Shown: positions 12,189 to 24,609 of the stretch, in pieces
Numbering within the stretch: position 1 is the first letter of the stretch
How the letters are laid out: each line of letters opens with the position of its first letter
Assembly: GCA_001695595.3 (NCBI GenBank)
Contig: MBPM02000016.1
Span: 558,001 to 622,000 of the forward strand
Source of the DNA: Plasmopara viticola
Taxonomy: Eukaryota > Oomycota > Peronosporomycetes > Peronosporales > Peronosporaceae
Direction of reading: 5' to 3'
DNA: 64,000 bases
The notes under the pieces: model-generated
Told to the model about the DNA's origin: nothing
What the model saw: only the letters and a program-made list of their open reading frames with translations
The model's database searches: none
Made by a program: the position numbers and the translations under genes

Positions 12189-15100
12189 CTAGATCTTTGG
12201 ACCAAGGCGGTCCAGTACAGATCGTTTTTTGGCTGCAGGTTCACCGGATCCCTTGCGATCGTCACTTTTTCTACGAGAAGGCTTTTTCCGGTCATTTCCA
12301 CAGCCTTTGCGTTCGCTTTCCACCTCGATCCGCCGTTTTTCCTCATCTTTACCACCACCGCCGCCACGACGACGATTTCGGCCTCCGCGAGAGCCACGAG
12401 AGGTGCCAGTCGATGCGGTTACTACGCGTCCATTGTTACCACCACTCGATCCTTTCTCGCTACGGCGCTCACGCTCCTTCTCAACACTGCGACGTCGTTT
12501 CCTGTCACTTCCTGTATTCGACTTATCATCTGCAGCATCACGGGCGCGCTTTCCTTCGCGGTCTTTGCGGTCACGAGGGCGATCACGTTCTCGCTCGCGA
12601 ATCGTTTCGTGGGCTTTGTCGTCAGCCATCTCTCGAGCTTTCATACGAGGCTTCTCTTGAACTTTCTCGCGGGTTTGCTCTTGAACCCTTTCGCGAGTCT
12701 TTTCTTGAGCCCTTTCACGAGTCTTCTCTTGGCGAGTTTTTTCTTGAGCTCTCTCGCGTGTCTTCTCTTGAACCTTTTCGCGAGGTTTCTCCTGAGCTCT
12801 CTCGCGAGCTTTCTCTGTAGACTTCGCACGAGTCTTCTCTTGAGACTTCTCAAAAGTCTTTTCATCAGTCATCTCATCACTCTTCTCGTGAGCCTTTTCG
12901 ATAGCCTTTTCATGAACCTTCTCGGTAGCCTTTTGTGTTGAGCCTGTCACGGAAGCCCTCTTACGATCACGAGATCGTTCTTTGACTCGCGCACGATCAC
13001 GTTCACGGTCACCATCACGGGTATAGTTACGATCGCGGCCGCGATCGCGATTTTCTCGATTACGCTCACCTCGTTCCCGGTCGCGATTTTCCCGAACACG
13101 GTCAATTTGTTCACGATCGCGATCACCTCGGCGGCGATCACGATCTCGGTCTCCACCGTTACTGCAACCCTTTGCTCGTGAAGTTGCTTCATCAGTGCGT
13201 CTTCGAAATGAATCTCGCGATGATCCTCGACGCAAAAGGGTTCGAGAGCGAGAGCGAGAGCGACTGCGGCGGTTACGAGATGAGGATGTTGCTCTCTTTT
13301 CAGAGACCACACCACAATCTCGCCGATCGCGGTCGCGACCCTGGTCACGGTCACGGTCGGGATCACGATCGCGGCCCTTGTCACGGTCGCGTTCACGGTC
13401 ACGTCCACGACTAGAGTGACTAATAGATCTCTCATGCCTACGCAAAGATGAGTGACTACTATTGCGCTTTTCATTTTTCTTTTCACGATCACCATCACTA
13501 CTGCAAGAGTTTTTCTTATCAACCTCCTTAGTATCTTCGCCTGCCATACTTTCATCCCGTTTCTTACGGTCCAATTTAAGTGAAATCTCATTATCACTCG
13601 GCATGTCTTCTTCATCCAGTGGTTCAGCCAAAAAGTCAAGGTCAATAGCAGGTGCAGCAACTTGATCCAACTTGACGTCCTTAACCATACTTTTGTGTTT
13701 GTTTTCTTCTTCTTTGAGCTCTATTTTTTTCTCACTAGAAGGTGTCAACTCGTTTCTCGAATCTTTGCTCTCCTTACTTGCCTTAGCATCATCGCGGCTG
13801 CTGCCGCTTTTAGGCTCACGGTGGTGGCGGCCGCGACTTGTACTACGTGACCGACGTGACGATGAAGCTCGTGAGGAAGATTTCGCGTGCTCTCGACTTC
13901 GTCTATCTTGTCTCGAGCGGGATTTGCTCCGACTACGCAATCTTTTCTGTGCTGGTTTGTTGCTCCGGCTGCGACTTGGACTATGACTGCGCTTGTTGCG
14001 AGAGCGCGAGCGCTCTCGGTCGCCACGACGAGCCTCCTTATCGTCGCCACCACGACGATCGTGTTCACTTTTCTCATCCAGACCAGATGAGTGGTCTCGT
14101 GCGCGGATGCGATCCCTATCGCGCGAAACGGAGCGATCATGTCGCCGGTCTTCATCGCGTCCACGAGGTGGTCCACGCTCTCCTCCGTCGAACCAACGAT
14201 CCCCGCGCCCGGCAAAAGGCGGCATCGGTCCATCAAACCAAGGTGGCGGAGGACCAAAGTATTCAGGGTGTCCAGGCGGGGGTCCAAAGTAGTCTGGGCC
14301 GGGACCGCCAAAGAATCCTGGAGGAGGCATTCCATGGATTCCGCGGCCACGGCCACCACGGCCGCTACCGCGACCGCCGTGGCCAGGAAATGGACCGTCA
14401 AACCACGGCCTAGGCGGACCGTCAAACCATGGACCACGAGGAGGACCATCAAACCACGGGCCAGGGGGGCCGAATCCCATTGGGGGACCACGAGGCCCGT
14501 CAGGGCCCCAATGTCCAGGTGGACCTTGGTCGATGCCAGAAGGTGGTGGTCCTTTGTTAGGTGACGTTTTGTCCGTCTTTTCGATTTCCTGATCACCACT
14601 AGTAGAAAACGTGTCGCTCGTCTTTCGCAAAGGGTCGGACACGTCGTCTTCCTTATTTGCGACATCGTTGTCATTCGGCAGTGGTGGTAGCTGTTGCGGC
14701 TTAATAGGAGACGCCGCAGGCGTATCTAGTGGTTTTGGAGAAGAATCGTCTTCAATGTCGTCGCCATCGCCGAATATGTCTCCTCCAAATTCGTCTTCTT
14801 CGTCATCTCCACCATCGTCTTTTTTACTCTTCTTAATCTCGAGCGTTGCATCGGCGCTATCACCCGAGCGTCGGGTGGCAGAGCTTGCCGCCAACTCTGC
14901 TGCTTTCTGTTTGGCCAACGCCTTTTCTTCTGCTTCCTTGACCAATTGTTCACGCTCTTGCTGCTCTGTTCGCGCACGCCGCAGAAATTCGTTCACGGAC
15001 GTCCGAAGCACTTTGTTTGGCAGGAGCATTTCAGGAGACATGTTGCTCACATTACAAAGCGGACACGTCAGTTTGTGCTCAATTAGTGCACTTCGAAGAC

Positions 15101-16439
15101 ATTCATCACACGCAGACTGTACAAACATGCCATATATACACCGAACAATTTAGTGTCAAATAAACTCGCGTAATCGAAGAGAAGCACTTCTAAAAGCAGC
15201 ATGGATTAACTACTTACCTCTTGGCAGCACGGAATCAGCACAGCGTCGCTCATGAGCCGTCTGCAAAGGGGACATGCCAAATGCTCAGGTGGATTCGAGA
15301 TGAATTGATCCAAAGTGGCCGAGCCGCCCGACTGGGCCATTAATTTAGAGAAATTTTTATTCTGTGGTTCTATCACAGCTAATCCGCCCCATGGCGCGTT
15401 CACTACCGTTTTGCCAACCCCTATCGGGATTTCGCTTGGATCGCTCACGGCTTTCATAAAAGATTTTGGGATTCCTGTCTTCTTCTTCACACGGTGCTGA
15501 TCAAATTCTGGGTCTCCGTTTGTAGGACAGTTTTGGATATAGTGGCCGGGCGTACCGCATCGGTAGCACACGTAGTTTGCCGGTGGGTTCCCCAAAAGGT
15601 TCGGGCCGACAGGACCACCAGGGCCCGCGCCACGGCCTCCACCTCGTCCATTCATCAACCCTCCTCGTCCGCCAAAATCTCCAGAACGGCCACCGCGGCC
15701 AAATCCTCGACCAGCACCATTTCCTCGTCCACCTGCTTCTCCTCCTGGCCCATTGGCTGAGTAGTAGTTCATCACATTGTTGGCATTGCTACCGCTGGAC
15801 GCCGTCCAAGTCCTGTTCCCAAGCCGTGAGCCACGCATATCCTCTGCTTGTTCGTGAATTGACTGTAAAGCTGCCAGCTCGTCTTCCATCGTTTGCGCTC
15901 CTGTAGCTGAGTCGATAGGTTGCAGCGAAAGCGTGGTCATGCTATTTATTGAAACGACAATGACAGGTTGGCAAAATGCAATACCAGACACGAGGTCAGC
16001 AATTTAACTCATTTAAGTACAACAATAAACACTTGATCTACGTGGCGACGTACGGCTGTGCAGGTGTACTTCCAACCGGCAAGACGGGTGAGGGACCGGC
16101 CATCGAAACGACGGGGGGTGACGCATGAATTGCTGCTGCTGCTACCGCAGCGGCTGCTACTGCCGCCTCCTGCTTCATCCTGGCTAACAGGCCACTGCCT
16201 GGCTGCTGGCTTGGAATGCGCTTGACTGTCACACTCGTGTTCCGAGGCAGCTGTGTGTTTTCGTCGTCGTAGACCTTGCCGTTTTGCGCATCTGTAATCA
16301 CAAGGTCGAAGTCCAGGCCCTTGGCCAGTTTTTTCTTGTCGACAATAGCTTTCTTCAGGTCCAGCACGCGGATCACGGTACCTGGAAACGTCACCGTGTC
16401 GAACTCCTTGGCCGACTTAAACTTAAAGTGAATCGACAT
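12189..16439 (-). CDS. RBBP6/Mpe1-type DWNN-zinc knuckle-RING protein
   Basis: Three exons on the minus strand: 16439-16042, 15941-15218 and 15116-12189. The introns are 100 and 101 bp (GTAGAT...TAG and GTAAGT...CAG), giving 1,349 residues. Exon 1 starts with a DWNN ubiquitin-like fold (IHFKFKSAKEFDTVTF, about residues 1-76), then an Ala-rich run. A CCHC knuckle follows (CYRCGTPGHYIQNC, ~258-272), then a RING/U-box (CPLCRRLMSDAVLIPCC, ~350) completed across intron 2 by CDECLRSALIEHKLTCPLC. The rest is acidic, then Pro/Gly-rich with WFDGP repeats, then about 700 residues of RS/RD/RE low complexity. The family (yeast Mpe1, animal RBBP6) belongs to the pre-mRNA 3'-end cleavage and polyadenylation machinery and has E3 ligase activity. 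Joining the exons restores the RING exactly, which supports the splice calls. Human RBBP6 is longer (about 1,790 residues) but has the same domain order. Confidence 0.93.
12640..12930 (-). repeat. Imperfect tandem repeat coding (Q/E)EK(T/A)RE(R/K)
   Basis: Within the last exon of the RBBP6-like gene, units of about 30 bp encode variations on EKTRERAQEK. Their copies differ by point changes and by one or two missing codons. The region is charged, likely helical or disordered, and is a probable site of length variation between strains. Its codon pattern also produces long spurious open frames on the opposite strand. Confidence 0.8.
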
Positions 16440-16468
16440 GGTTGAAAGGAGTTATGGGAGCCACTAAT

Positions 16469-16484
16469 AGCTGAAAATGATGCT
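16469..16484 (-). promoter_or_regulatory. Putative oomycete initiator upstream of the DWNN gene
   Basis: On the minus strand, the sequence ATCATTTTCAGC lies about 30-45 bases upstream of the ATG at 16439. It fits the oomycete Inr-type core promoter (TCAYTYY-like, with transcripts starting shortly before the ATG). This is a pattern match only. Confidence 0.4.
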
Positions 16485-18280
16485 ACACTCGCAAAGCTAC
16501 GTTTAGAGCCTAGAGTTAGAGCACGCGGTCACGTGCAAGACGCGGACGGAAAGATTGCCCCTGAGAGCGGACGTGTCGCTTTCGGGGCTGGTTGGTCAAT
16601 GGGGAGAAATACATATACATCACGCAAGTTTGTGGCTCTCGATAACCTGTCGAACTTGTTTTTATTCTATAATTGTCTAATTAGGGTGGAGGTGCAAGAA
16701 ACAATGTACCTTGTATTAATTAGTAAAATTAAATCTACTAAAATCTTCTATCAGGGAACATAATTTAGTGTGATACAAGTGTGTTTGCACGTCCGAATAT
16801 TGAGTGGTCATTTGGCCTTAGGACACAGCTCACATAATGGCGCTTGAAATACCTGCGCTTGTTGAGGTCAACATACCCCGGCTTGTAGTGGACAATGGTT
16901 TAGATAGATAGGAGTTATTCAATAAGATTTTCTGAATAAAGGAGGTGTGTCAAGAAAAAAAATGCTTTCTGCAAAAGAGTCCCCTGAGAACTCTGCACGA
17001 CAAAGGCGTTTGAAGTGTTAGTGCTCCGAGCAAGTGTAGCGCAAACAATGATAGTGTCAGGAGCAGGCGATGACTCCAATGGAAGCATGACCTCAGCATC
17101 CAGTGAAGACGAAGAAGATAAGATAAGGTTAAAAAGCTAGCTCTCATCATCAGGAGCTTTACAAGGTGGTTGCTTCTGGGCATTGTTTGATTCGGTTTGC
17201 ATAATGACACAGATTGTCTGCTCAAACCCTCGCAAAAAAAATGTACTAAAATTTGTTTATCAGTCCCTCGCAAAAAGACTCAATTTGCCGGCTAACGCTC
17301 GAGTCAAGATTTTCGAAGTACTGCCTTGCTGCCGCCTCTTGCTTTGCTTGTATGTATAGCTGCAGCAAGCGCCTTTTGCAAAGATATTTTCGGCAAGAAG
17401 AATTTTGCCTTACCTAATTTTTACCAACTTCAAGTAGAATTGGAGGCGCACGCCGATTGTGTGCAGAGCTGCCCATAGTATTAAGCTTTAGTCTAGATGT
17501 GCTATGCTTCCGCCGTCAAAATTCATGCTTTAACTTAATATGCTTTCGTGCTTCTACTAGCCCGGTCAATGTATCGATGCTCCTTTCCCAACCATGCGTA
17601 ATGGTGATGTGTCCCGACCAAAAATGGCACACGACACCCTTACTTGCACATCTAAATTCTTCGCAGATACAAAAACGAGGTCGATGCTGCGCACCGATGT
17701 GTTTTCTCATCTGTGACATGAGGTAATCAGCAAGCTTGGTCACACACCCTTTCCCGTTAATCGACACCAAAAGCATTTTTTAAATGTATCTACAAAAGAT
17801 CAAGACACTAGGTAACAAGTACTTCGTCGGCATTTTTGAATGCTGACCATGACACGAAGACGGACCCAACGCTGCGTAACTTGCACTTTATGGGCGGAAA
17901 TCATTAAATATAACTTACGCAAAGTAAAAGTCGCGATTGAGATGCTTTCTAAGCGGGTAAATTGCGTGAGTCGGACGTTTTCGACTGTGATTAAAATGGT
18001 GTGCGACCAATCCAAGTTTGACAAAGAAAAGCACACCGTGCAAGCAAAAAAACACATCATGTCCTTTTCAAAATCTTGCCGTTCAACTATCGCTCGCATC
18101 ACAATCACAACCCGCTTCCGAGTGGTGATATGTTCCGACGTCCGGCCTACCCAAACGGATTTTTGCCGATGCAGTCTATTACAGCGCTCTCTCACCTACA
18201 TAGCGACATCAAACGATCCCACAAGCACTTAGTTTAAAGTCAAGTCGATGATCTCGCATCAAGACGCAGTGACAGAGTAA

Positions 18281-18727
18281 ATGACAATCGATGAGAAGAA
18301 AAGTTTACGAGAAAGTAAGCTGGGTTTATTGTCCGGTGTCAATCAGATTGCAAGCCTTCCTAGCCGCACCGGTATAAGTGCAGCGCTTGAAGGATCAAAC
18401 GTGAGAATCTATCTACCCTGCATTCCTGAAATTAGCTCAACGGCAACAAGTATTGCTATCATAAGCATAAGAATTTTAGTGGTTTTAAGAAGCAAGAAAT
18501 GGAGCTGCGAAGACGTCGCCTTGTTTAATCTGCTGACCAAAAAACAGCCGCGATCACTTTCCACAATTACTACGGGAAAAATCGAAGTTTCACATACCAT
18601 GGGTATTGATTTCGACATCATGGACGCCTCTACATATAAGAAACTTAGTCTACACGAGCAGTTTGTGCCAGAGGTCGTGGCGCCTATTGACGTGGTGCCC
18701 ACAGCAACAGTCGGTATTCTTAAATAA
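18281..18727 (+). CDS. Uncharacterised 148-codon open frame
   Basis: ATG to stop without interruption. The predicted protein has a basic N-terminus, a hydrophobic stretch near residues 55-75 (TSIAIISIRILVVL) that could cross a membrane, and an acidic C-terminal part. I recognise no family. The local setting is decayed, non-coding DNA, and no intron signals or neighbouring exons could be placed. It may be a remnant of a transposon polyprotein or a chance frame. I could not assign it to a secreted effector class: there is no N-terminal signal peptide and no RxLR motif. Confidence 0.2.
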   Translation: MTIDEKKSLRESKLGLLSGVNQIASLPSRTGISAALEGSNVRIYLPCIPEISSTATSIAIISIRILVVLRSKKWSCEDVALFNLLTKKQPRSLSTITTGKIEVSHTMGIDFDIMDASTYKKLSLHEQFVPEVVAPIDVVPTATVGILK

Positions 18728-18973
18728 AGAGCTTCCAGACAGCATTTAAAAAAGTGTAACTTTTCTCGTGGCTACCGAGGCAATTTTCATTGGTGAGAGT
18801 ACTACGGCTTGATACTCTGCCTAAATGTCCTTTTGCGGGTAAGAACGTCAATGACATGATCAAATGACTAAAAAACGACAAACTCCGACTTTGCGAAGAA
18901 GACGTCAGCTTAATGTCCGATACCATTCAACAGCGCGTTATTACTCATCATGGCAGATGAACACCATATTATA

Positions 18974-19147
18974 ACCGAGATTGGCAGCTGCATGCGATCA
19001 ACTGCGTCCTATCAGCCACAAATCGAGCCAAAGTCATAGCTTTCGCAATAGCTTTCTTTAACCGAGATTGGCAGCTGCATGCGATCAACTGCGTCCTATC
19101 AGCCACAAATCGAGCCAAAGCCATAGCTTTCACAATGGAGTGAAAGC
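18974..19147. repeat. Two-copy tandem repeat, 87-bp period
   Basis: A unit beginning ACCGAGATTGGCAGCTGCAT at 18974 recurs at 19061 with only a few changes, including the segment that follows it (GCGATCAACTGCGTCCTATC). On the minus strand both copies encode the same peptide, ALARFVADRTQLIACSCQSR or a near copy, which is a by-product of the duplication. Confidence 0.85.
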
Positions 19148-21853
19148 GCGTAGTAAACATGTTGCGTCCATCCAGCCGCTACGGCATCTTCAAAGCGTGT
19201 GCGAAGTGCTGGATCTACCTTGAGTTGGTTACAAATCTTGTGTGCACACCAACGCATGTACTTCTTGCTTTTGAACACACCGCTACGGCTATTGCGCTCT
19301 CAAGTTCAATATTTCTGCACGGAATAGGCTTAAGAGGCCTAAAAAATACTATTTGAACGATTTTTCGGTGCTAAATGTTCAATTGACTGCTCGATCATTT
19401 GCTACGACAGTGGTTGAAGATGTCTTCACTCACTATTAAAGGTGACTCGGAAGTACGACACGCCAGTAGTGGTGTCTCACTTTTAATCGTAATTACAAAC
19501 AGCACTAACCGAAATGACCACCATTAGATCGAAAATCTCTTGACCAAGCTTACTTACGTGCGTACGAGATACCAAGTTCTCCGATGCACGGTAGCTGACT
19601 ACGCTTAAAATATTAATCTAGCACTAACTTTCCCCACAAGCTCTTTGTCAATGATAGCAGCACGCAGCTATACAATATTATGCGTGATCGCAGTACTGTA
19701 ACCTCAATACTGCTACGCTTGACATTCCTGGTGTAGGTACGTCCGCAGAAATGCTACATCTGTTGGTGCTGCAACTATATCTCGCTCTAAAGGTGACAGG
19801 TTTACATGATTTCACCTATATTCACTATTTATACGTAAGCAACTTTTACCTGTAACTTTTTAAATGCGTAATGAATCGCATCAACTTTTGATGAATCTTA
19901 ATTACCCGACTGAGCGACAGCACACCACCATTTCCATCTGATCATCGGTGTTATATGCTCTTTTCCAGATCTCGTTGCCGCTTCATTGCCCGCCGAAACC
20001 ATGTCATCGAAATGTATGCCAATATGCTTTATTAAACAAGCTTGGTACGTCATGATACCAGATAGTATGAACTCCAAAAAAAGTAAATCCTAAAGTTTAT
20101 CAACCTGCCATTATACGAGTAAAGTTTTTACAAATATTTTTTACCTTACAAGTAATTTAGCAGAGACTTAATTTTTTTGCTCTACATCGTTGGCCTCGTA
20201 ACACGTAGACAGCATCAATGCTCGCTTAAGCATTCCGTCTCAGGTTTCAGACGTTCGCCTCTGAAGAGAGATCTACCCGCCATATTTGGTTTGCCTTGCA
20301 GTAGTTCAAATAGCAAATAACAGCCTCGAGACAGCGAAAGACACTGATGAATGAAGTGAGAGCATTCGGCTAAAGTATACCGAACTTGCTGAGATCTGCG
20401 TGTATACAGCTTTTGCATGTATATCTTCCCGCCAACGATCGTCAAGTAACCAATGAGTAGTCATGGTAGATTGTTCTACTATCTTTTAAAGACGCTCGCA
20501 TAGAAATTTTTTTTGTGGGCACGCTCAAATGTAAGAGGACTGAGACGAGCTTATAGAACGTCTCGCGGTAGGGCTCTTTAAGTACACCTCCGCGATCACA
20601 TCTACCTACTACAGCTTAGTTTCACTAGCAGCATTTGAAAGAGCCTTTGGTGTACCGGAAGACGATGGAAAAGTGAGTTAGTACTCAGCTTAGCCATATG
20701 AAAGTTGTTTAAATTAGTGTGTGGACAGCTTTGCATTTAAAGTTTGTCGGAAGCTATATCCAAGTAGCCGAGAGATTATCATGGTGAATTTGTTTGCCGT
20801 TGATCATTAAAAGCTGTCTAAGGAGGGCAGGATAATTCACATCGGGAAGGAAAATGCTGTATGCATCATCAATTTGTGTTTGAAATTCTTCTCTGCCATT
20901 GTTGCTGACTGTACTTGGCCTTTTTTAGAAAGACCGTAGCATTGTGTCCGAACTAAGCAAAGATCCGACCAGAGACATTATTGCTTGTCGACAGCATTCT
21001 ACTGGAGGCAAAGCCAGCAGGAGTTCAAGAGACGCCAGCTCCGGAAGGTGCGCTAGCTAACTTACCAACACTATATTTCTCATTGAAAGACAATCAAAAT
21101 CTTCCGGATTCGTTGTCAGAAGGGATCTCTTCCGAGCCAATATAAGTCTTTAAGTACGTAACGGATGATGCTTTTGTTAGTCAAGAACACGTCTTGTCGC
21201 GGGTACTTTGGCTACTTGTGTAATCCAAAAAGACTTGTTTTTTTATACAGCTTTCATGCCCCAAATCCAACAAGGCCTATGATAACTGCGAAACGAGTGG
21301 TCATCGTAGAATGTTTTCTGGAGTAAGTGCAAACAAATCTTCTATGGATAGTTCCGTGCAATTTGGATGACCTCATAAGCACGGATTATTAAGTCAAAAC
21401 TCTAACTTGCACCTTGCTGATCTAAGTGGTAGATACAAATAATCAAATACGAGGTCCTTGGCTGTATGCTTATTGAAGTCCGCGCAGCTGGTTGTGTTGT
21501 ACTCTACGACCTTGCACTTGACATACTTTGATTAATTTAAGCAGATTGCGTCACACCATGATCCGCCAAAATGACCATTTTACGAGATTGCTGTCCTCAC
21601 TATTGCCTTGACCATAAATCAGAACCACTGTAACCAATTAGTCCAGTACTAGTATTAAATAGTTCGCCGATCTTCCCAATACAACTGATAGCTATTTCTA
21701 CCTATTTTGTCTTAAATATCACATCTTATCCATCAGGCTACTTAAGCACACGGCTAAAAAAATTCCAACCAATCATAGATCTCAAAAACGTGAAAGCCGT
21801 CTTGGCTAGGACTACGTCATTTGCCCAGAATGATTCGAGTTAGCAAAAAAGCC

Positions 21854-21871
21854 TATGCAATTAATTGCATA
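21854..21871. repeat. Perfect 18-bp palindrome
   Basis: TATGCAATTAATTGCATA is its own reverse complement. It stands in a gene-free, AT-rich stretch, about 700 bp before the left recombinase-like remnant. A chance occurrence is possible in AT-rich DNA. Confidence 0.5.
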
Positions 21872-22579
21872 AGTACAATACTGGCTTCGAGGCTCGCTTA
21901 AGCCTTTGTCTGATCTTTAAAAAAATATACCGAGTAGTCAAGAGTTAGTATGTCTTGAATGGCATCGAGCAAAAAATCTTCACCATGCCTTGGTTCTGGC
22001 CATAATGGACGAAGCAGCGGTTTTAACGTCATTTAGCTGCTCGTAACGATGCCATCAGCTGTGCGATTTTGCAACTTGACGAGGACGGTAATGAGCAAGA
22101 AATATGGCATAAACTGAAGCGGCGTAGGGCTGCCTAGCGAAAGTTACCATCTCATTACGAAAATGTCATTTGCCACGAAATATACTAATAAAATTTCAAA
22201 GGCATCGTCTAGGCTTTGAATATTCAGACTATGCATTCGTAAGAAGCACGGTAAATTATTCCATTTGTTTCGTGCGAGACAATACATTTAGACTATATAG
22301 AAGCTATGTTGGCTCGATGCTCATGCCGACGCGCCTTTGCGCAGGTCAGATTATAGAATTTGACCCACATCAGTAGGTCTAAAGCATCTTGGCAAATGCA
22401 GCTGTCAGGCATGTAAGTTCGATGTCATCTTAGAGCCTTTAATGTGATTTTTTGCCGCAAGCGAAGGTGTCAAAATTCAGAGCTAATATTTCAACAACAA
22501 CCACGATTTTTATCGCGATCAACGGGCAAAAGATTCAAAATCGGATAATGCGCACTCAAACTAAGCATCTTACAGATCA

Positions 22580-22985
22580 ACGATTTGAAAAGCGCTTATA
22601 CATTATGCGACTGCAAACACTTTAGTTGAAACAGCAAGACGATGAGTTCGATCAAGGACCATACCAATTCATTACCTGAAAGCAGCCTGGCAAGTTGCTC
22701 TTGAGTTGCTCAAGCGCATTCAGAATATGGTCACGTGAGTAAGTTTATGCACGAAATAGCGATCGGTTCAGTCAGACTTATAACAGATTATCCTTGTACA
22801 ACTAACCATGACAACGAAAAGACACATCGATAAGTCCTCTTTACTCGACCCATTAAAAATTCTAAGCTAATAATTGAATGGAAAACGATCTCCGTGCCAA
22901 ATTACTCGATAGCACAATGGTTGTTAGCGCAAGCTACCACAAATCACAAATTAAGGAAAGCTTTCAAGCGGCAGTCAAAGATTGT
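22580..22985 (+). pseudogene. Tyrosine-recombinase-like remnant, left copy
   Basis: Several frames with stops hold pieces that match, in order, the better-preserved copy at 43486-44440. DDEFDQ (near 22640) corresponds to DDELDQ in the right copy. NDLRAKLLDSTM followed by SYHKS (22875-22950) corresponds to NDLHAKLLHSIM followed by SNNK. In tyrosine recombinases this last region carries the HS/G motif and the nucleophilic Tyr; here a Tyr is present but the His is changed to Asp. The assignment rests on the right copy and on general family features, not on a database search. The reading frame is broken and cannot encode an enzyme. Confidence 0.4.
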
Positions 22986-23950
22986 CTGCGTCTTCAGTGT
23001 CTTGCCTGACGCGCCGTTTTGAGCCTACAGCTATTGTCGAATCTACTGCGAAGCCTTAAAACAGACCTATTAGGCGTGGGGGCGCGATTTTCCGTCAAGA
23101 CTTTACTCCTTCTAGCAGCGACAAGATGCTTTAGATTGGCATGTATAAAACTATTCTATTTGAAGCAAAACTAAAAAGCCAACAACATATCGCAAAATTG
23201 ACCCATCCCATGTAGTTATATAAATTTCAGGCTCTTTCCAAATCGACAAACCTTAACGGAGTATATAAATATGTAAGTATGCTTGCATCTCATGCATTCT
23301 TGGATTTCTGGCGTTTAATAGACGAAGATTATAGCTTCATCAAACCATAGCTTGATCTTTGCATTGAGATTAATCAAAACTTTACGTAATACTGATTAAA
23401 CATTTAAAATTACTTCACAAAACTATTAAGAGAGGTTGAAGCTAGCTTCTAGATGGTCTAGTTAAGCTCTATAAGATGCTCAAAGGCGCAGCCAATAACG
23501 GTGATGACTCACCGTTGATTATATTGGACTTGAAGTCAATCCTGGACAATTTACACCAAAAAGGCAACCGCGACATTATACTACAGTCGATACGAGTGAC
23601 TGCTGAACAACTTTTAGATGCGCAGCTAAAAAGCTTAAAAAACGATGAGCAATCTAAAGTTTCAATACAATGAAGATTTTCTGCTTCTTGGCAGGATGGT
23701 CGGTATCACTTCGTTTTTAGAGTCGTGTTATAATCACTTTTGGATAACGCCAAAGCTTTTAGGTGGTCTTTGTCATCCGATCTATCGATCCCGATTGCCA
23801 AGAGCATTCATTTCAGCAAAAAAAAATTTGTCGACGCACATTGATTTGGGTTTGCTTTGTATATTCAATAAACAAAGACGTCGTTTCCAGGTTTATCGCA
23901 ACAAGGCAATTACACAGCTTTTTCGATGTCAGTTTCGCATTTAGTTAATA
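22985..23950 (+). pseudogene. Degenerate relative of the 44430-45060 element genes
   Basis: The peptide LLSNLLRSLKTDL near 23030 parallels LLQSLLQRLQADL at 44440-44480. An open frame at 23476-23673 (MLKGAANN...LDLKSILDNL...ILQSI) parallels the frame at 44877-45060 (MLEGAKNI...VEMKSIL...IVQSI). Order and strand are the same in both places, so these are two diverged copies of one element. A 99-codon frame at 23645-23944 overlaps the end and is not recognised. No function can be given. Confidence 0.45.
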
Positions 23951-24609
23951 GAGCCGGTATGACTACTACTATACACTTCTGCTCACCGTCAAAGCAACAG
24001 CTTTGTGATTGTATGATCAAAAGCTTCTACAACAACGGTATACACAATTACAGTTTTTAATCGACGAGCGGCATCAAGAACTACCTTCTATAATTTTAAG
24101 TTTAAAGCAATAATTCTTTAAACAATACTACGACTGAGGCAAGATACGACTACCGGTAATGCGTCAAGTCGCGCTTTCGAGTTCACACTGCAGCCAGTCA
24201 ACTATATACTACCTGCTACACTTGTGCTTGAAAATCTTATCGGGTTTAGCCCGGCTAAATCTTCTGCGATCACAACGCACATAAATGCAGTTGATATTAT
24301 CGACACTGTTGTGATTGTCATTTGTTTGAATGCTAACGACCGAATCCCATGAAACAGCCAAGTTGTACACATATTCTCCTCAGCTAAGGCTAAGTGTGGC
24401 AGTCGATACACTTATGCAGAGCATTAATTCTACGGGAGCCGTTGCCCCTCTCCCGACAGTTTTCTATGACCCCTCCACACCCTACTCTTTATAGCAACCC
24501 CTCAACTCTTAGATACAAAGCTGAAACCTCTTTTAATCTGAATTTTGAACATCGTTGGTTTGAGCAACCAAAGACATTTGTAAGATTATAACCTTCAGAC
24601 TTTTAGTAT

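Larger units (their letters stand above)
16485..22580. other. Gene-poor tract with short unassigned open frames
   Basis: No conserved domain is visible. The longest open frames are 18281-18727 (+, 148 codons, listed separately), 17840-18232 (+, 130 codons) and an overlapping frame at 17800-18195 on the other strand; neither of the last two looks convincingly coding. A short open frame at 16533-16763 (GTG first codon) runs divergently from the DWNN gene and may only be upstream transcribed DNA. Minus-strand 20215-20450 also stays open for about 75 codons in two frames, without a recognisable motif. Confidence 0.5.

Noticed and set aside
12164..14674. Long open frames on the plus strand and in other minus frames across the RBBP6-like last exon
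   Set aside because: They arise from the RS/RD/RE repeat composition. The DWNN-knuckle-RING frame is continuous with correct splices, and the shadows have no domains.
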